A DNA stretch of 57,081 bases, taken from positions 1 through 57,081 of the forward strand of contig JBBQWT010000020.1 of NCBI GenBank assembly GCA_038210375.1, given 5' to 3'. The translations under genes were made by a program, and so were the position numbers. This document shows positions 25,250 through 32,738 of the stretch, piece by piece. Source of the stretch: JBBQWT01 sp038210375. Lineage in GTDB: Bacteria; Acidobacteriota; Terriglobia; Terriglobales; Acidobacteriaceae. The notes below the pieces were generated by a model, which made no database searches, was not told the DNA's origin, and saw only the letters and a list, made by a program, of their open reading frames with translations. How positions within the stretch are numbered: position 1 is the first letter of the stretch; every line of letters starts with the position of its first letter.

Positions 25250-25328
25250 ACCGATGTTATCTTCTAGCTATGTCGGGGAACCAAACACTTTCAATGCCGA
25301 TTCATTTGAGACCCAAGCGGTCGGGGTT
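25250..25328 (+). repeat. 79-bp direct repeat, copy 2
   Basis: The second copy, starting ACCGATGTTATCTTCTAGCT, is spaced 177 bp from the first. Both copies carry no coding potential. They look like decayed copies of a dispersed intergenic repeat. Confidence 0.6.
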
Positions 25329-25412
25329 GAGTATGTCTCGCCCACTCATTGCTTGTCGCAATGACGTGGGGCACCCTAATCGTATAGGCCACCCGCCTGA
25401 GAGGAATTTCAT

Positions 25413-25787
25413 ATGGCTGTAATAGACTTTTCAGACCGGCCAGAAGAAATATGGTGCGTCGCAAGCTGGGCATTCCGCCAAGTGCTGGACGACGTGATGT
25501 CTCTTAACCTAGAAAATCTGGTAATGGCAGAACAATTTTACAAGGCAAAGTTATTCAGTGGCCTCCACATGGGTTTCCTCGAGCCCAATCTGGCGGATAC
25601 GATTACGAAAGCCATGGAGCAAGTAGCAATTGGCACTCTGTCTGGGGAATTCCGATCAGGAATTTATGCCCAACCTTATGGTGACGAAAACACCTTGAAG
25701 CAATACTGCATTGGCTTAGAACAACTTTTAGAGGTTATTGCGTCATCAAATATTCGCTGCCGGCGAATCCTTAACGATGTGCGCTGA
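25413..25787 (+). CDS. orphan protein of unknown function
   Basis: A 124-residue soluble protein, acidic and mostly helical in composition. It is preceded by a good ribosome-binding site (GAGAGGAATTTCAT before the ATG), which is the main reason to accept it. It has no signal peptide, membrane segment or motif that I recognise (opening MAVIDFSDRPEEIWCVASWA). Its lower GC and different codon use compared with the flanking genes, and its position between repeats, suggest recent arrival by transfer. Confidence 0.6.
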   Translation: MAVIDFSDRPEEIWCVASWAFRQVLDDVMSLNLENLVMAEQFYKAKLFSGLHMGFLEPNLADTITKAMEQVAIGTLSGEFRSGIYAQPYGDENTLKQYCIGLEQLLEVIASSNIRCRRILNDVR

Positions 25788-25820
25788 ATGCCCCGTGAAC
25801 GAAAGCAACAACAAGAGCCG

Positions 25821-25876
25821 CCCCGAGGTCTCTCCACTACGCCCCGCAAAAGCCCGGGGTCTCCGGTCGAGATGAC
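25821..25876 (-). repeat. short dispersed repeat, family D, copy 1
   Basis: On the minus strand the element runs from GTCATCTCGACCGGAGACCC to GTGGAGAGACCTCGGGG. Three more copies lie at 52002-52056, 55662-55717 and 55787-55842. The conserved ends with a variable centre suggest a REP-like element. Confidence 0.7.
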
Positions 25877-25986
25877 GATTCTTTGAAGGGTGAGAGTAAG
25901 CGCGGAGTTGGTGCCTAGGTAATTATCACACCGGTTAGGAACAAAGCCAGCCACCGGCGCATTCCTTCGAGGACTTGCGATTTGTG

Positions 25987-26862
25987 CTAGTCACCGGCGC
26001 TTCCGGTTGCCGCCTCGGGCGTGCAGGGAGTGGGTTCAGTTTGTGCGGAAGCCGCGGTGCGGTACCAGCCTTGCTCACGGCGCTCAAATTGTTCTTCCGC
26101 GGACGCCGCAAAGTGCTTCTCTTCGGGTTTCCACGTCATCCGGCTCACCAAAACCCGCGGATAGTCGATGCGCACCACATTCCACGAGTTACATTCGCCG
26201 CGCCAGCGGGTGGATGTCGCCGTCCCCGCCTGGATTACCAGCGCCGAGTGTCCGCGAATTTTATACCTTCCCGCCGATTCCGATGTGGCGCCTTCATGCA
26301 GATGTCCGGAGAAAAACAAATCAATGCGGCAGCGCGCGAAGCCGGCCATGGCCATGTGCGCCCGCCCCACCAGGTCGCCGGCGTCGCGGCTGCTGGGCAG
26401 GTCGAAGGGATGGTGGGTGACAACCACCCGGGTAACCTGAGAAGGCAGGCCGGCCATGAGCTCGCAGACGCGCGTCACCTGGCTGCGGTTGATGCGGCCG
26501 CCTTTGAACGTCAGCGAGCGGGCGGTGTTGATTCCGGCCACCGCGATCTCGTCGTCGGCGAAATACGGCTCCATATTGGACGTGATGAAGCGGTGATACC
26601 GGGAAAGCGGCGTCACTCCCCTCGCCCAGACGTTATACAGCGGCACGTCGTGGTTTCCGGGGACAACGATCTGGGGAAACGGCAGAGTGTCGAGAAAAGT
26701 TTTTGCGTCCGCGAACTCATCGCGACGCGCCCGCTGCGTAAGATCTCCTGAAATGACCAGCACATCGGGATGGATGTTCAACACCTCGGCGCGCAACGCT
26801 TCGACGATTTGGCGGTTGACCCGGCCAAAATGCAGGTCGGAGATATGCACCAGAGTTCGCAT
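25987..26862 (-). CDS. calcineurin-like metallophosphoesterase
   Basis: A 291-residue hydrolase with the full metallophosphoesterase motif set: DLH (8-10) at the N terminus, GDLTQ, GNHD, THHP and GHLHEG. These bind two metals and cleave phosphate esters; the closest named relatives are CpdA-type cyclic-nucleotide phosphodiesterases, but the substrate is not proven. The last ~45 residues are an unstructured Glu/Ala/Pro tail. Its ATG overlaps the stop of the upstream lipid-kinase-like gene (ATGA), implying translational coupling and perhaps a shared lipid- or nucleotide-signalling role. Confidence 0.9.
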   Translation of the reverse strand: MRTLVHISDLHFGRVNRQIVEALRAEVLNIHPDVLVISGDLTQRARRDEFADAKTFLDTLPFPQIVVPGNHDVPLYNVWARGVTPLSRYHRFITSNMEPYFADDEIAVAGINTARSLTFKGGRINRSQVTRVCELMAGLPSQVTRVVVTHHPFDLPSSRDAGDLVGRAHMAMAGFARCRIDLFFSGHLHEGATSESAGRYKIRGHSALVIQAGTATSTRWRGECNSWNVVRIDYPRVLVSRMTWKPEEKHFAASAEEQFERREQGWYRTAASAQTEPTPCTPEAATGSAGD

Positions 26863-27815
26863 CAGGAAACCTTTTCCTGGACATCTGCTGCGTTCTGCAC
26901 GGGGGCAGTGGCGGCCTCCGGTTCGGGTTGAGGGACGATGATCGACAGGGCCTGCGGCCGGATGGAAAATTTGAGCGGCGGCGTCATAAGATTGACCTCG
27001 CCGTCGGTGGCGACCCGCGCCTGACGACGGGAAATGCTCACCTCGATGGCGCGCGCGTCCATCATTTCCAGCTTGCCGGTGCGATCGGCCTGCTTGAAAA
27101 ATGTCGCAATTGCCACCTTGAATAATTCGACGCGGCTGGAAGTTTGCGCCACGTACAAACTCAACTTGCCGGAATTCAGTGCGGCGCGGGTTCCCAGCCG
27201 CAAGCCGGAAACTTCGTACTGATTATTGCCCACAAAGACCAGTGAAGAGCGGCGCAGCTGCGATTCGCCATCGATCTTGAGCCGCAGCACCATGGTGGTG
27301 TGGCGCTTCAATACCGACTGCGCAGCCCGTATAAACGCCACCCACTTCCACGTTCCCCGGCGCTGCTGGCGTTCCCGCTGCTCGACGATCTGGGCGTAGA
27401 GTCCCAGGCTGGAATTGTTAAGAAAAATGCGGTCGTTCACTTCGCCGACGTCAATTTTTTCACTGCGTCCGTCGAAGATATTGGAGACCGCGTCCTCGAG
27501 CTTCAGGGGGATTTTCAGGTCCTTGGACAAGTGGTTCAACGTGCCCATGGGCAATACGCCGAAAAGGACATCGGTGCCCAATACCGCCGCCGCCACGGCG
27601 TTGACGGTGCCGTCGCCGCCTCCGGCGATCACGGCGCCGGGTTTGTCCAGGACGGCCTGTTTCGCAAATTCGACGATCTGCGCGCCGGTTTTGGCGATCA
27701 TCACCTTGGCGGGCACGCCGCGCTCCGCGCAAATTTTTTCGATGATCTCTTTGGCCTTGAGCTTATCATCGGCCCCGGCCGCGCCATTCAAAATAAAGGT
27801 GAGGTTGGAAAGCAT
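26862..27815 (-). CDS. diacylglycerol/lipid kinase family protein (YegS/DgkB-like)
   Basis: A 317-residue protein of the DAGK catalytic superfamily. The nucleotide-binding motif GGGDGTVNA is at about 64-72, preceded by the usual N-terminal Rossmann-like half (LTFILNGAAG) and followed by GVLPMGTLNHLSKDL, the equivalent of the PxGTxNDFAR block. The C-terminal beta-rich half contains ARVATDGE. It would phosphorylate a lipid alcohol such as diacylglycerol or sphingoid base at the inner membrane. It overlaps the metallophosphoesterase start by a few bases. A Pro/Glu/Ala tail closes the protein. Confidence 0.88.
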   Translation of the reverse strand: MLSNLTFILNGAAGADDKLKAKEIIEKICAERGVPAKVMIAKTGAQIVEFAKQAVLDKPGAVIAGGGDGTVNAVAAAVLGTDVLFGVLPMGTLNHLSKDLKIPLKLEDAVSNIFDGRSEKIDVGEVNDRIFLNNSSLGLYAQIVEQRERQQRRGTWKWVAFIRAAQSVLKRHTTMVLRLKIDGESQLRRSSLVFVGNNQYEVSGLRLGTRAALNSGKLSLYVAQTSSRVELFKVAIATFFKQADRTGKLEMMDARAIEVSISRRQARVATDGEVNLMTPPLKFSIRPQALSIIVPQPEPEAATAPVQNAADVQEKVS

Positions 27816-27958
27816 AGAGGTTCGATGCAGATTTCAAGGAGAGAATGGAGGCCGCGCATAGGGGTCGTCAAAGATTGCCGGGGATGGAAAGTGCGGAAGC
27901 CCCGGCTGGAACGATGCAGCATGCCGGAGACTTCCGCGTGGTGATTGCCGACGACAGG

Positions 27959-28609
27959 TTAATTGTTCGATGTCGTGGGCGTGGCGGTAGTGGTGGAGCG
28001 GCGACGGCGGCTGCGGCTGCGGGATCTGGCTCGCGTGGTTGCCGTGGACGAAGCCGAGGCCGAGGTGACGGTGAAGGTCAGCGCGCTTTCCGCGGCAATA
28101 ACCGCTTCTTGTTTTCCGGTGGCGACCGCCACTCCGGTACCCGCTGCCGCTCCGGCCCCGGCCCCGATGGCCGCGCCTTTTCCGCCGCCGGCCAGACCGC
28201 CGATCAGCGCGCCTACGGCCGCCCCGCCGCCGATCTTTTCGACGTTGCTTTTGGTGTGGCCCTTGCCGCCAAAGGTGGCGCGGGTCGTGGTTACGGGAAT
28301 TCCATCAACGGAAGTCACGCTCACCGATAGAATGCCGGGGGCGTGCAGCCGGCCGCTGGATTTCGAATCCACTACCCGGCCGCGCACCGGCGCGCCGGAA
28401 CGGGCTACAGTGGCCCCGCCGACTACCACGTCATTGGCCAGCGAACCATCCCAGGTATCGCCGGGTTGTGCGGTCTCGGAACTGATAGCCGAGCCCACGC
28501 GCACGGTCACATTGGCGCCGTTGGGGATGCCGGCCGCCATGGCCACCGCCGAAAGAAGCCATGCCGCCGACACTATTGTCATAACCTTCAACGAGTGATT
28601 TTTCTTCAT
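27959..28609 (-). CDS. exported glycine-zipper protein with an Arg/Ser tail
   Basis: A 216-residue protein. The ATG at 28609 is set by AAGGAG eight nt upstream and gives a signal peptide (KVMTIVSAAWLLSAVAMA). A beta-rich region (VTVRVGSAISSETAQPGDTWDG) precedes a glycine-zipper hairpin (~125-165; GGGAAVGALIGGLAGGGKG), as in membrane-anchoring 2TM zippers. The last ~40 residues form a striking low-complexity tail of Ser, Thr and Arg (RARSRSRSRRRRSTTT). Acidobacterial genomes have similar proteins; the function is unknown. An in-frame start further upstream (28741) would add 44 residues that hide the signal peptide and is rejected. Confidence 0.75.
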   Translation of the reverse strand: MKKNHSLKVMTIVSAAWLLSAVAMAAGIPNGANVTVRVGSAISSETAQPGDTWDGSLANDVVVGGATVARSGAPVRGRVVDSKSSGRLHAPGILSVSVTSVDGIPVTTTRATFGGKGHTKSNVEKIGGGAAVGALIGGLAGGGKGAAIGAGAGAAAGTGVAVATGKQEAVIAAESALTFTVTSASASSTATTRARSRSRSRRRRSTTTATPTTSNN

Positions 28610-28789
28610 GTTTGTCGCTCCTTGTGGATGTGCCCCAATGAATTGGGGAATTTGTGGCCCACCCGGTGAGTGCAGAGTTGAGTTCAAAACTTTGCCAATC
28701 AGGCTGAAATCAGGATTCCCGGAAACATATGTAGTTCGCAATCAGGATCGCAAGATTGTTTGCCCCGGCATTGGGGATCACTTGGTAAG

Positions 28790-29461
28790 ATGCCAAAACC
28801 AGGCGTGCCGGTAATGACCACAGCTAAAAAATCCTCGCTCCAGTGGAAGATACTGCCGCAGGGTTTTTATGCGCGTGATCCCCGGCTGGTTGCGCCCGAC
28901 CTGCTGGGTAAAGTGCTGCTGCGGCGCAACGGAGGCACGGTGCTGGCCGGCAGAATCGTCGAGTTGGAGGTTTACCTGGGCGAGGCCGACGCCGCCGCCC
29001 ATGCGGCATCCGGAATGACGCCCCGCAATAGCGTGCTGTTCGGCAATCCCGGGCACGCTTATGTTTATTTCATATACGGCATGTATTACTGCCTGAATAT
29101 TTCATGCATGCCCAAAGGCGACGCCGGGTGCGTGCTGATCAGGGCGCTCGAGCCCCTCGCCGGAATGTCCAACATGGCCGAGATGCGCGGCGTCCGCGGA
29201 GACCTCACCAGTCTGCGCGAACGGCGAATGCTGACCAGTGGCCCGGGCCGCCTGTGCCAGGCCCTCGCAGTGACCCGCCTGCAGGACAACGGGAAGGATG
29301 TGACCAGCCGCAGCTCCGATCTGCAGATCGTGGACGACGGCGCCGCTCGCGGACGAGTGCTGCGCACCCCTCGCGTCGGCATACGAAAAGCCACCGATGC
29401 CCGGCTGCGCTACGTCCTGGCCGGCAATTCGTTTGTCTCCGGCAAGCCACTGCCGGATTAA
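28790..29461 (+). CDS. DNA-3-methyladenine glycosylase (AAG/MPG family)
   Basis: A 223-residue base-excision repair enzyme that removes 3-methyladenine and other alkylated purines. Family signatures are LLGKVLLRR, RIVELEVYLGEADAAAHA (containing the catalytic Glu), TPRNSVLFGNPGHAYVYFIYGMYYCLN and VLIRALEP, then LTSGPGRLCQALAV. The length is normal. ATGs at 28790 and 28814 are both possible; neither has a strong ribosome-binding site, and a TTG further up is unlikely. It converges with the selenoprotein gene, 17 bp apart. Confidence 0.93.
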   Translation: MPKPGVPVMTTAKKSSLQWKILPQGFYARDPRLVAPDLLGKVLLRRNGGTVLAGRIVELEVYLGEADAAAHAASGMTPRNSVLFGNPGHAYVYFIYGMYYCLNISCMPKGDAGCVLIRALEPLAGMSNMAEMRGVRGDLTSLRERRMLTSGPGRLCQALAVTRLQDNGKDVTSRSSDLQIVDDGAARGRVLRTPRVGIRKATDARLRYVLAGNSFVSGKPLPD

Positions 29462-29478
29462 CAGGCGGGGAAGCCGCC

Positions 29479-29931
29479 TTATTGCAGCATCGCCAGAACT
29501 TCCTGCACATGGCCTTCGATCTTTACCTTGGGGAATATGCTCGCGATGTTACCCGCGGCATCGATGATGAACGTGGTGCGCTCGATGCCCATCACCATCT
29601 TCCCATACATGTTTTTCTCTTTGAGCACGCCGTAGGCCTGGCAGACGGCCTTGTCCGGATCTGACAGAAGGCTGTAGGGCAGATCGTACTTCTCCTTGAA
29701 GGCTTTCTGCTTCTTGACCGAATCCGCGGAAATGCCCAGCACCACCGCGCCGGTTTCCTGGATCTTATGATGGGCGTCACGGAACCCGGACGCTTCGATG
29801 GTTCAGCCAGGAGTGTCGGCCTTGGGGAAAAAGAACAAGACCACTTTGCGGCCGCGAAAATCCTGCAGCGCGACCTCATGATCTTCTTCATTGCGCAGGG
29901 TAAAATCAGGAGCAGCATGACTTATTTCCAT
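29479..29931 (-). CDS. selenocysteine-containing peroxiredoxin (Bcp/PrxQ type)
   Basis: Read through one in-frame TGA (29803-29805, codon 43), this is a complete 150-residue thioredoxin-fold peroxidase. The N terminus MEISHAAPDFTLRNEEDH leads to VVLFFFPKADTPG-U-TIEA, where Bcp proteins have TPGCT and the peroxidatic cysteine. FRDAHHKIQETGAVVLGISADS and the usual C-terminal half follow without frame change. The active Cys is replaced by selenocysteine (U43), and a SECIS-like hairpin sits just downstream. It would reduce peroxides with thioredoxin. No resolving Cys is seen five residues later, so it is probably one-Cys/Sec type. Without recoding, only a fragment from 29745 would be called. A sequencing error for TGC/TGT is the alternative. 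ATG 29931 follows GAGG at long spacing. Confidence 0.82.
29774..29793 (-). promoter_or_regulatory. bacterial SECIS-like hairpin
   Basis: On the coding strand the hairpin occupies nt 10-29 after the TGA. A five-bp stem GCGUC/GACGC is stacked, across one bulged U, on a three-bp stem CGG/CCG capped by GUU. The apical loop therefore begins with G-U and lies 18 nt after the UGA. This fits the known bacterial pattern of an upper stem with a G-containing small loop within ~16-37 nt of the UGA. It lies inside the coding frame, as bacterial SECIS elements do. Confidence 0.7.
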
Positions 29932-31401
29932 AAGATTTTTCGCCTCAACATGGTTTCTATCTTAATCGAACTGCGCCAGCGCCATCACGCCGGAGCGAAA
30001 CTCGTGGGCTTGGCCGTGATCGCAGCGATGCTGGTGGGGCAGCCCTTGCGCCTGTCATCGGTGTACGCCCAGTCGCGAGGACCTGCGCCGCGGCTGCGGG
30101 CTATTGGGCTGCTCACCTGGAGCGCTGACCCGGCCGCCCAGACCGCGCCTCACTTGTTTCCCATCGCGGTTTTCGATCACGGAAAGTTTTACGATGCCAC
30201 CCTCTACCACGCCGGTTCGCTGCCCATGGCGCTGGAGCCGGAAACCGTTTATGAAGGCCAGCGCAGCGGAACCCCGGTGGGGTTCTTCACCATCAGCTCG
30301 GCCCAACAGGTGCAGGGAACATGGATCGCGGGAGGCCGCTGGAAGCTGCGCGCTCCCGATAGTGCATTCTCCAGGCGGCCGGTGTTCGTGGGAAGCGCCG
30401 ACGACCGGGACGAACGCCCGCACCTCAAGCGATCACCCGAAGGCGTCGCCAGCAAGAAAGCTCCAGTAACGCCTTCGACGGACACGCCTGTTCCCGCAGA
30501 GCAACCGGGTGCCGGTCAAGTCCCCGCCGGTTCGAGTGGATCGAGTGACAGTGCCGATCTCGACCGGCCGGTACTGCGCCGGGGCAAGCCGGATAGCCCG
30601 GCGGCGAGCGCGTCCGGTTCGCCCGGGCCCAATTCTTCCACGCCGAGTGCCGACCCTGATCGCCCGGTGCTGCATCGCGGCAATTCCGCCGCCGCGACGC
30701 CCTCGACCGTGCCGGTCAAGATCATGGGTTCAGCATCCAGCTCGGGAAAAGCGGTGACACCGGCGGCAGCCGGAGAAATCATGGCAGCAATTTCCGATGA
30801 GCAGTCGAGTGAGCCGAGGGCTTATGCCTATACGTGGCGGCCCGGGGAAGAAACGCGGATGCGCGCGGCGATGAGCGCACTGGCGGCCGCTGAGATAAAA
30901 AAATACCAGCGCGAGCATAATAGCGGGGCGGCGATCAGCAGCCGGGCCGCCGCCGCGGCGCCGGGCAGATCATCCACTCGCGCCAGGTCCCGCAAAACAG
31001 CCCCCGCAGAATCTCTTTCCCCGTTCCAGCAGGTGCAGATACGGCCGTTCGACCTCACCGCCAGCAATGAGGAGGTCATCGTTTATTCGGCACTGACACG
31101 GGGAACGGCGCCTGGCGGCAGCTCGACCGGAAGATTTGTCACGGTGGTGGCGCGCCTCGACGTCGAAGGCGTGCCCCGCACAATTTTTTCGCAGGTCAGC
31201 GATACCAATCACCTCGACGTTTATCCTCGGCTGGAACTGGTGGATGCGATTGATGCGGAAGGCTCCCGCCGTGGCGACCTTCTCTTTCACGCATTCGGCG
31301 CCGGCGAAAGCCACTATGTGATCTATAAAGTGGAGCGCGACCGGGTCACCCAGGTTTTTTCCGGAGCGACCACCAGCCCGGCCCCCGCCAATGAGCCATA
31401 A
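29917..31401 (+). CDS. secreted or membrane-anchored protein of unknown function, Ser/Pro-rich
   Basis: A 494-residue protein. The ATG at 29917 follows CAGGAG by four nt; 29950 is a weaker choice. The start region overlaps the start of the divergent selenoprotein gene by 15 bp. A hydrophobic segment (LVGLAVIAAMLVGQPLRL, ~40-57) acts as anchor or signal. A conserved-looking domain (AIGLLTWSADPAAQTAPHLFPIAVFDHGKFYDA...GFFTISSAQQVQGTWIAGGRWK) is followed by a disordered Ser/Pro/Gly region with two DRPVLRRG/DRPVLHRG repeats (~205-245). A beta-rich C-terminal domain (~370-480) closes it. I do not recognise the family. folK overlaps its 3' end by 11 bp. Confidence 0.72.
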   Translation: MTYFHKIFRLNMVSILIELRQRHHAGAKLVGLAVIAAMLVGQPLRLSSVYAQSRGPAPRLRAIGLLTWSADPAAQTAPHLFPIAVFDHGKFYDATLYHAGSLPMALEPETVYEGQRSGTPVGFFTISSAQQVQGTWIAGGRWKLRAPDSAFSRRPVFVGSADDRDERPHLKRSPEGVASKKAPVTPSTDTPVPAEQPGAGQVPAGSSGSSDSADLDRPVLRRGKPDSPAASASGSPGPNSSTPSADPDRPVLHRGNSAAATPSTVPVKIMGSASSSGKAVTPAAAGEIMAAISDEQSSEPRAYAYTWRPGEETRMRAAMSALAAAEIKKYQREHNSGAAISSRAAAAAPGRSSTRARSRKTAPAESLSPFQQVQIRPFDLTASNEEVIVYSALTRGTAPGGSSTGRFVTVVARLDVEGVPRTIFSQVSDTNHLDVYPRLELVDAIDAEGSRRGDLLFHAFGAGESHYVIYKVERDRVTQVFSGATTSPAPANEP

Positions 31402-31888
31402 GGCCTATCTTTCCCTGGGATCCAATATCGGCAACGCCCGCGAGAACCTTCGCATTGCCATCGAGAAGCTGGAATCCTGCGGAGAGGTCATCGTCCAGTC
31501 GCGGGTCTATGCCACCGAGCCGGTCGATTACAAAGAGCAACCGTGGTTCATCAATTGTGCGGTGCTGCTGCTGACCGATCAATCCCCGCAGGACTTGATG
31601 GCGGGGATACTCGCCATCGAAAACGAAATGGGACGAGGGCGCGATGCAGCCGCGCCCAAAGGCCCGAGGACCATCGATATCGATATCGTTTTATTTGATG
31701 AGGAGGTAGTTGAATCGGGAGACCTGGAAATTCCGCATCCGCGCATGCAGGAGCGCCGGTTCGTGCTGGCGCCGCTGGCTGAGATCGCGCCTGAGGCCAG
31801 GCATCCGGGGTTGGACCGCAGCGTGCTTGAGTTATTGCAGGCACTGGGGCCGTCCGGGCCGGCGGCATTGCGGATGGAGCCGCTGTAA
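31391..31888 (+). CDS. folK: 2-amino-4-hydroxy-6-hydroxymethyldihydropteridine pyrophosphokinase
   Basis: A 165-residue HPPK, which transfers pyrophosphate from ATP to 6-hydroxymethyl-dihydropterin in folate synthesis. Signatures: YLSLGSNIGNARENL at the N terminus, VYATEPVDYKEQPWFINCAV, the R-W/G-DIDI block (GPRTIDIDIVLFD) and IPHPRMQERRFVLAPLAEIAP. The length is normal. It overlaps the preceding gene by 11 bp, so it is probably translated from the same message. No folB or folP is nearby. Confidence 0.95.
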   Translation: MSHKAYLSLGSNIGNARENLRIAIEKLESCGEVIVQSRVYATEPVDYKEQPWFINCAVLLLTDQSPQDLMAGILAIENEMGRGRDAAAPKGPRTIDIDIVLFDEEVVESGDLEIPHPRMQERRFVLAPLAEIAPEARHPGLDRSVLELLQALGPSGPAALRMEPL

Positions 31889-32002
31889 ACGACAAGCCTG
31901 AGTTGTTTCTGGTTGCGGGATTTCGCGTTGGATTTTGCCGTTCTCATGCGCCCTGATGTCTAAACCACCCAACACGTTTCAGAAGAAATGCCGCTCATGA
32001 GT

Positions 32003-32275
32003 TGTCATTCCGACGATCCCCGGCTTTATCGGGGTGAGGAAGAACGCCTACTCAGCAAGTGATATTTCCCCTGATGTTTTTTTTGAAAGCCGCCCCCGAT
32101 TATTAAAACCTTGTGATCGCGAATATCGACAGCGTTATAGAACGTGACTATTAAAATCTTACCTTGCAAAAATCATCGGGGGCCTGATTCAGATAAACCA
32201 TCGCAAGGGAAAAAATTGTTGAACTGTAGGGGTTCTTCCTCGCCCCGGTGAAGCTGGGGGGCGTCAGAATGACAA
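32003..32275. repeat. MITE-like repeat, family A, copy 2
   Basis: A ~273-bp element with ~40-bp imperfect terminal inverted repeats: the left end starts TGTCATTCCGACGATCCCCG, the right end mirrors it. The ends match 17639-17866 but the middle differs. The rest of the 31889-32738 gap (32276 onward) holds only a small hairpin at 32641-32658 and a -10-like TACAAT before ispE. Confidence 0.72.
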
Positions 32276-32722
32276 GTCCAAAGGGGGTTTTTGCGGGTTG
32301 TTTTTCTCATGCAACTACTTGAGGTTCCTGCTGAGGAACAACGGCAAGAGCAAACCAAGCGCTGCTTTCACCTCAGGTCACATTGCATGTCTGCTGGAAA
32401 ATCTCTAAAAATTTCTCTCCCCTCGCTCCCAACGGAGAAGCTCGGCTCCACTCACCTGCAATTTCTTTTTTCCATAAATGCGGTGCAGCCGCCGCATGAA
32501 GTTCGGCAATTCCGCAGGCGTCTTAGGCGAAGGTGGACTTAAGCGTGCATTCGATCGTTTCCGCCTGTTCATTTGGGTTTCCTGCCTTTCGCCGAAGCAG
32601 ACTTTGAAGGTTTAAGAAATAATTAAACCAAAGATTTCATACCGAACCTTTATTCGGTTCTACGAATTATAGGATCAATTGGCGAGAAGCGGCCAGGACC
32701 GTCCAGGCCAGCCCTCCACTGT

Positions 32723-32728
32723 TACAAT
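32723..32728 (+). promoter_or_regulatory. candidate -10 box immediately upstream of ispE
   Basis: TACAAT ends 10 nt before the ispE ATG. There is no clear -35 hexamer at the right distance. If used, the ispE message would be nearly leaderless. Confidence 0.3.
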
Positions 32729-32738
32729 CCCCGCAAGC

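Noticed and set aside
29592..29918. 108-codon minus-strand frame at the selenoprotein locus
   Set aside because: It is out of frame with the peroxiredoxin and shows only arginine/serine-rich shadow sequence; the in-frame read-through of the TGA explains the locus.
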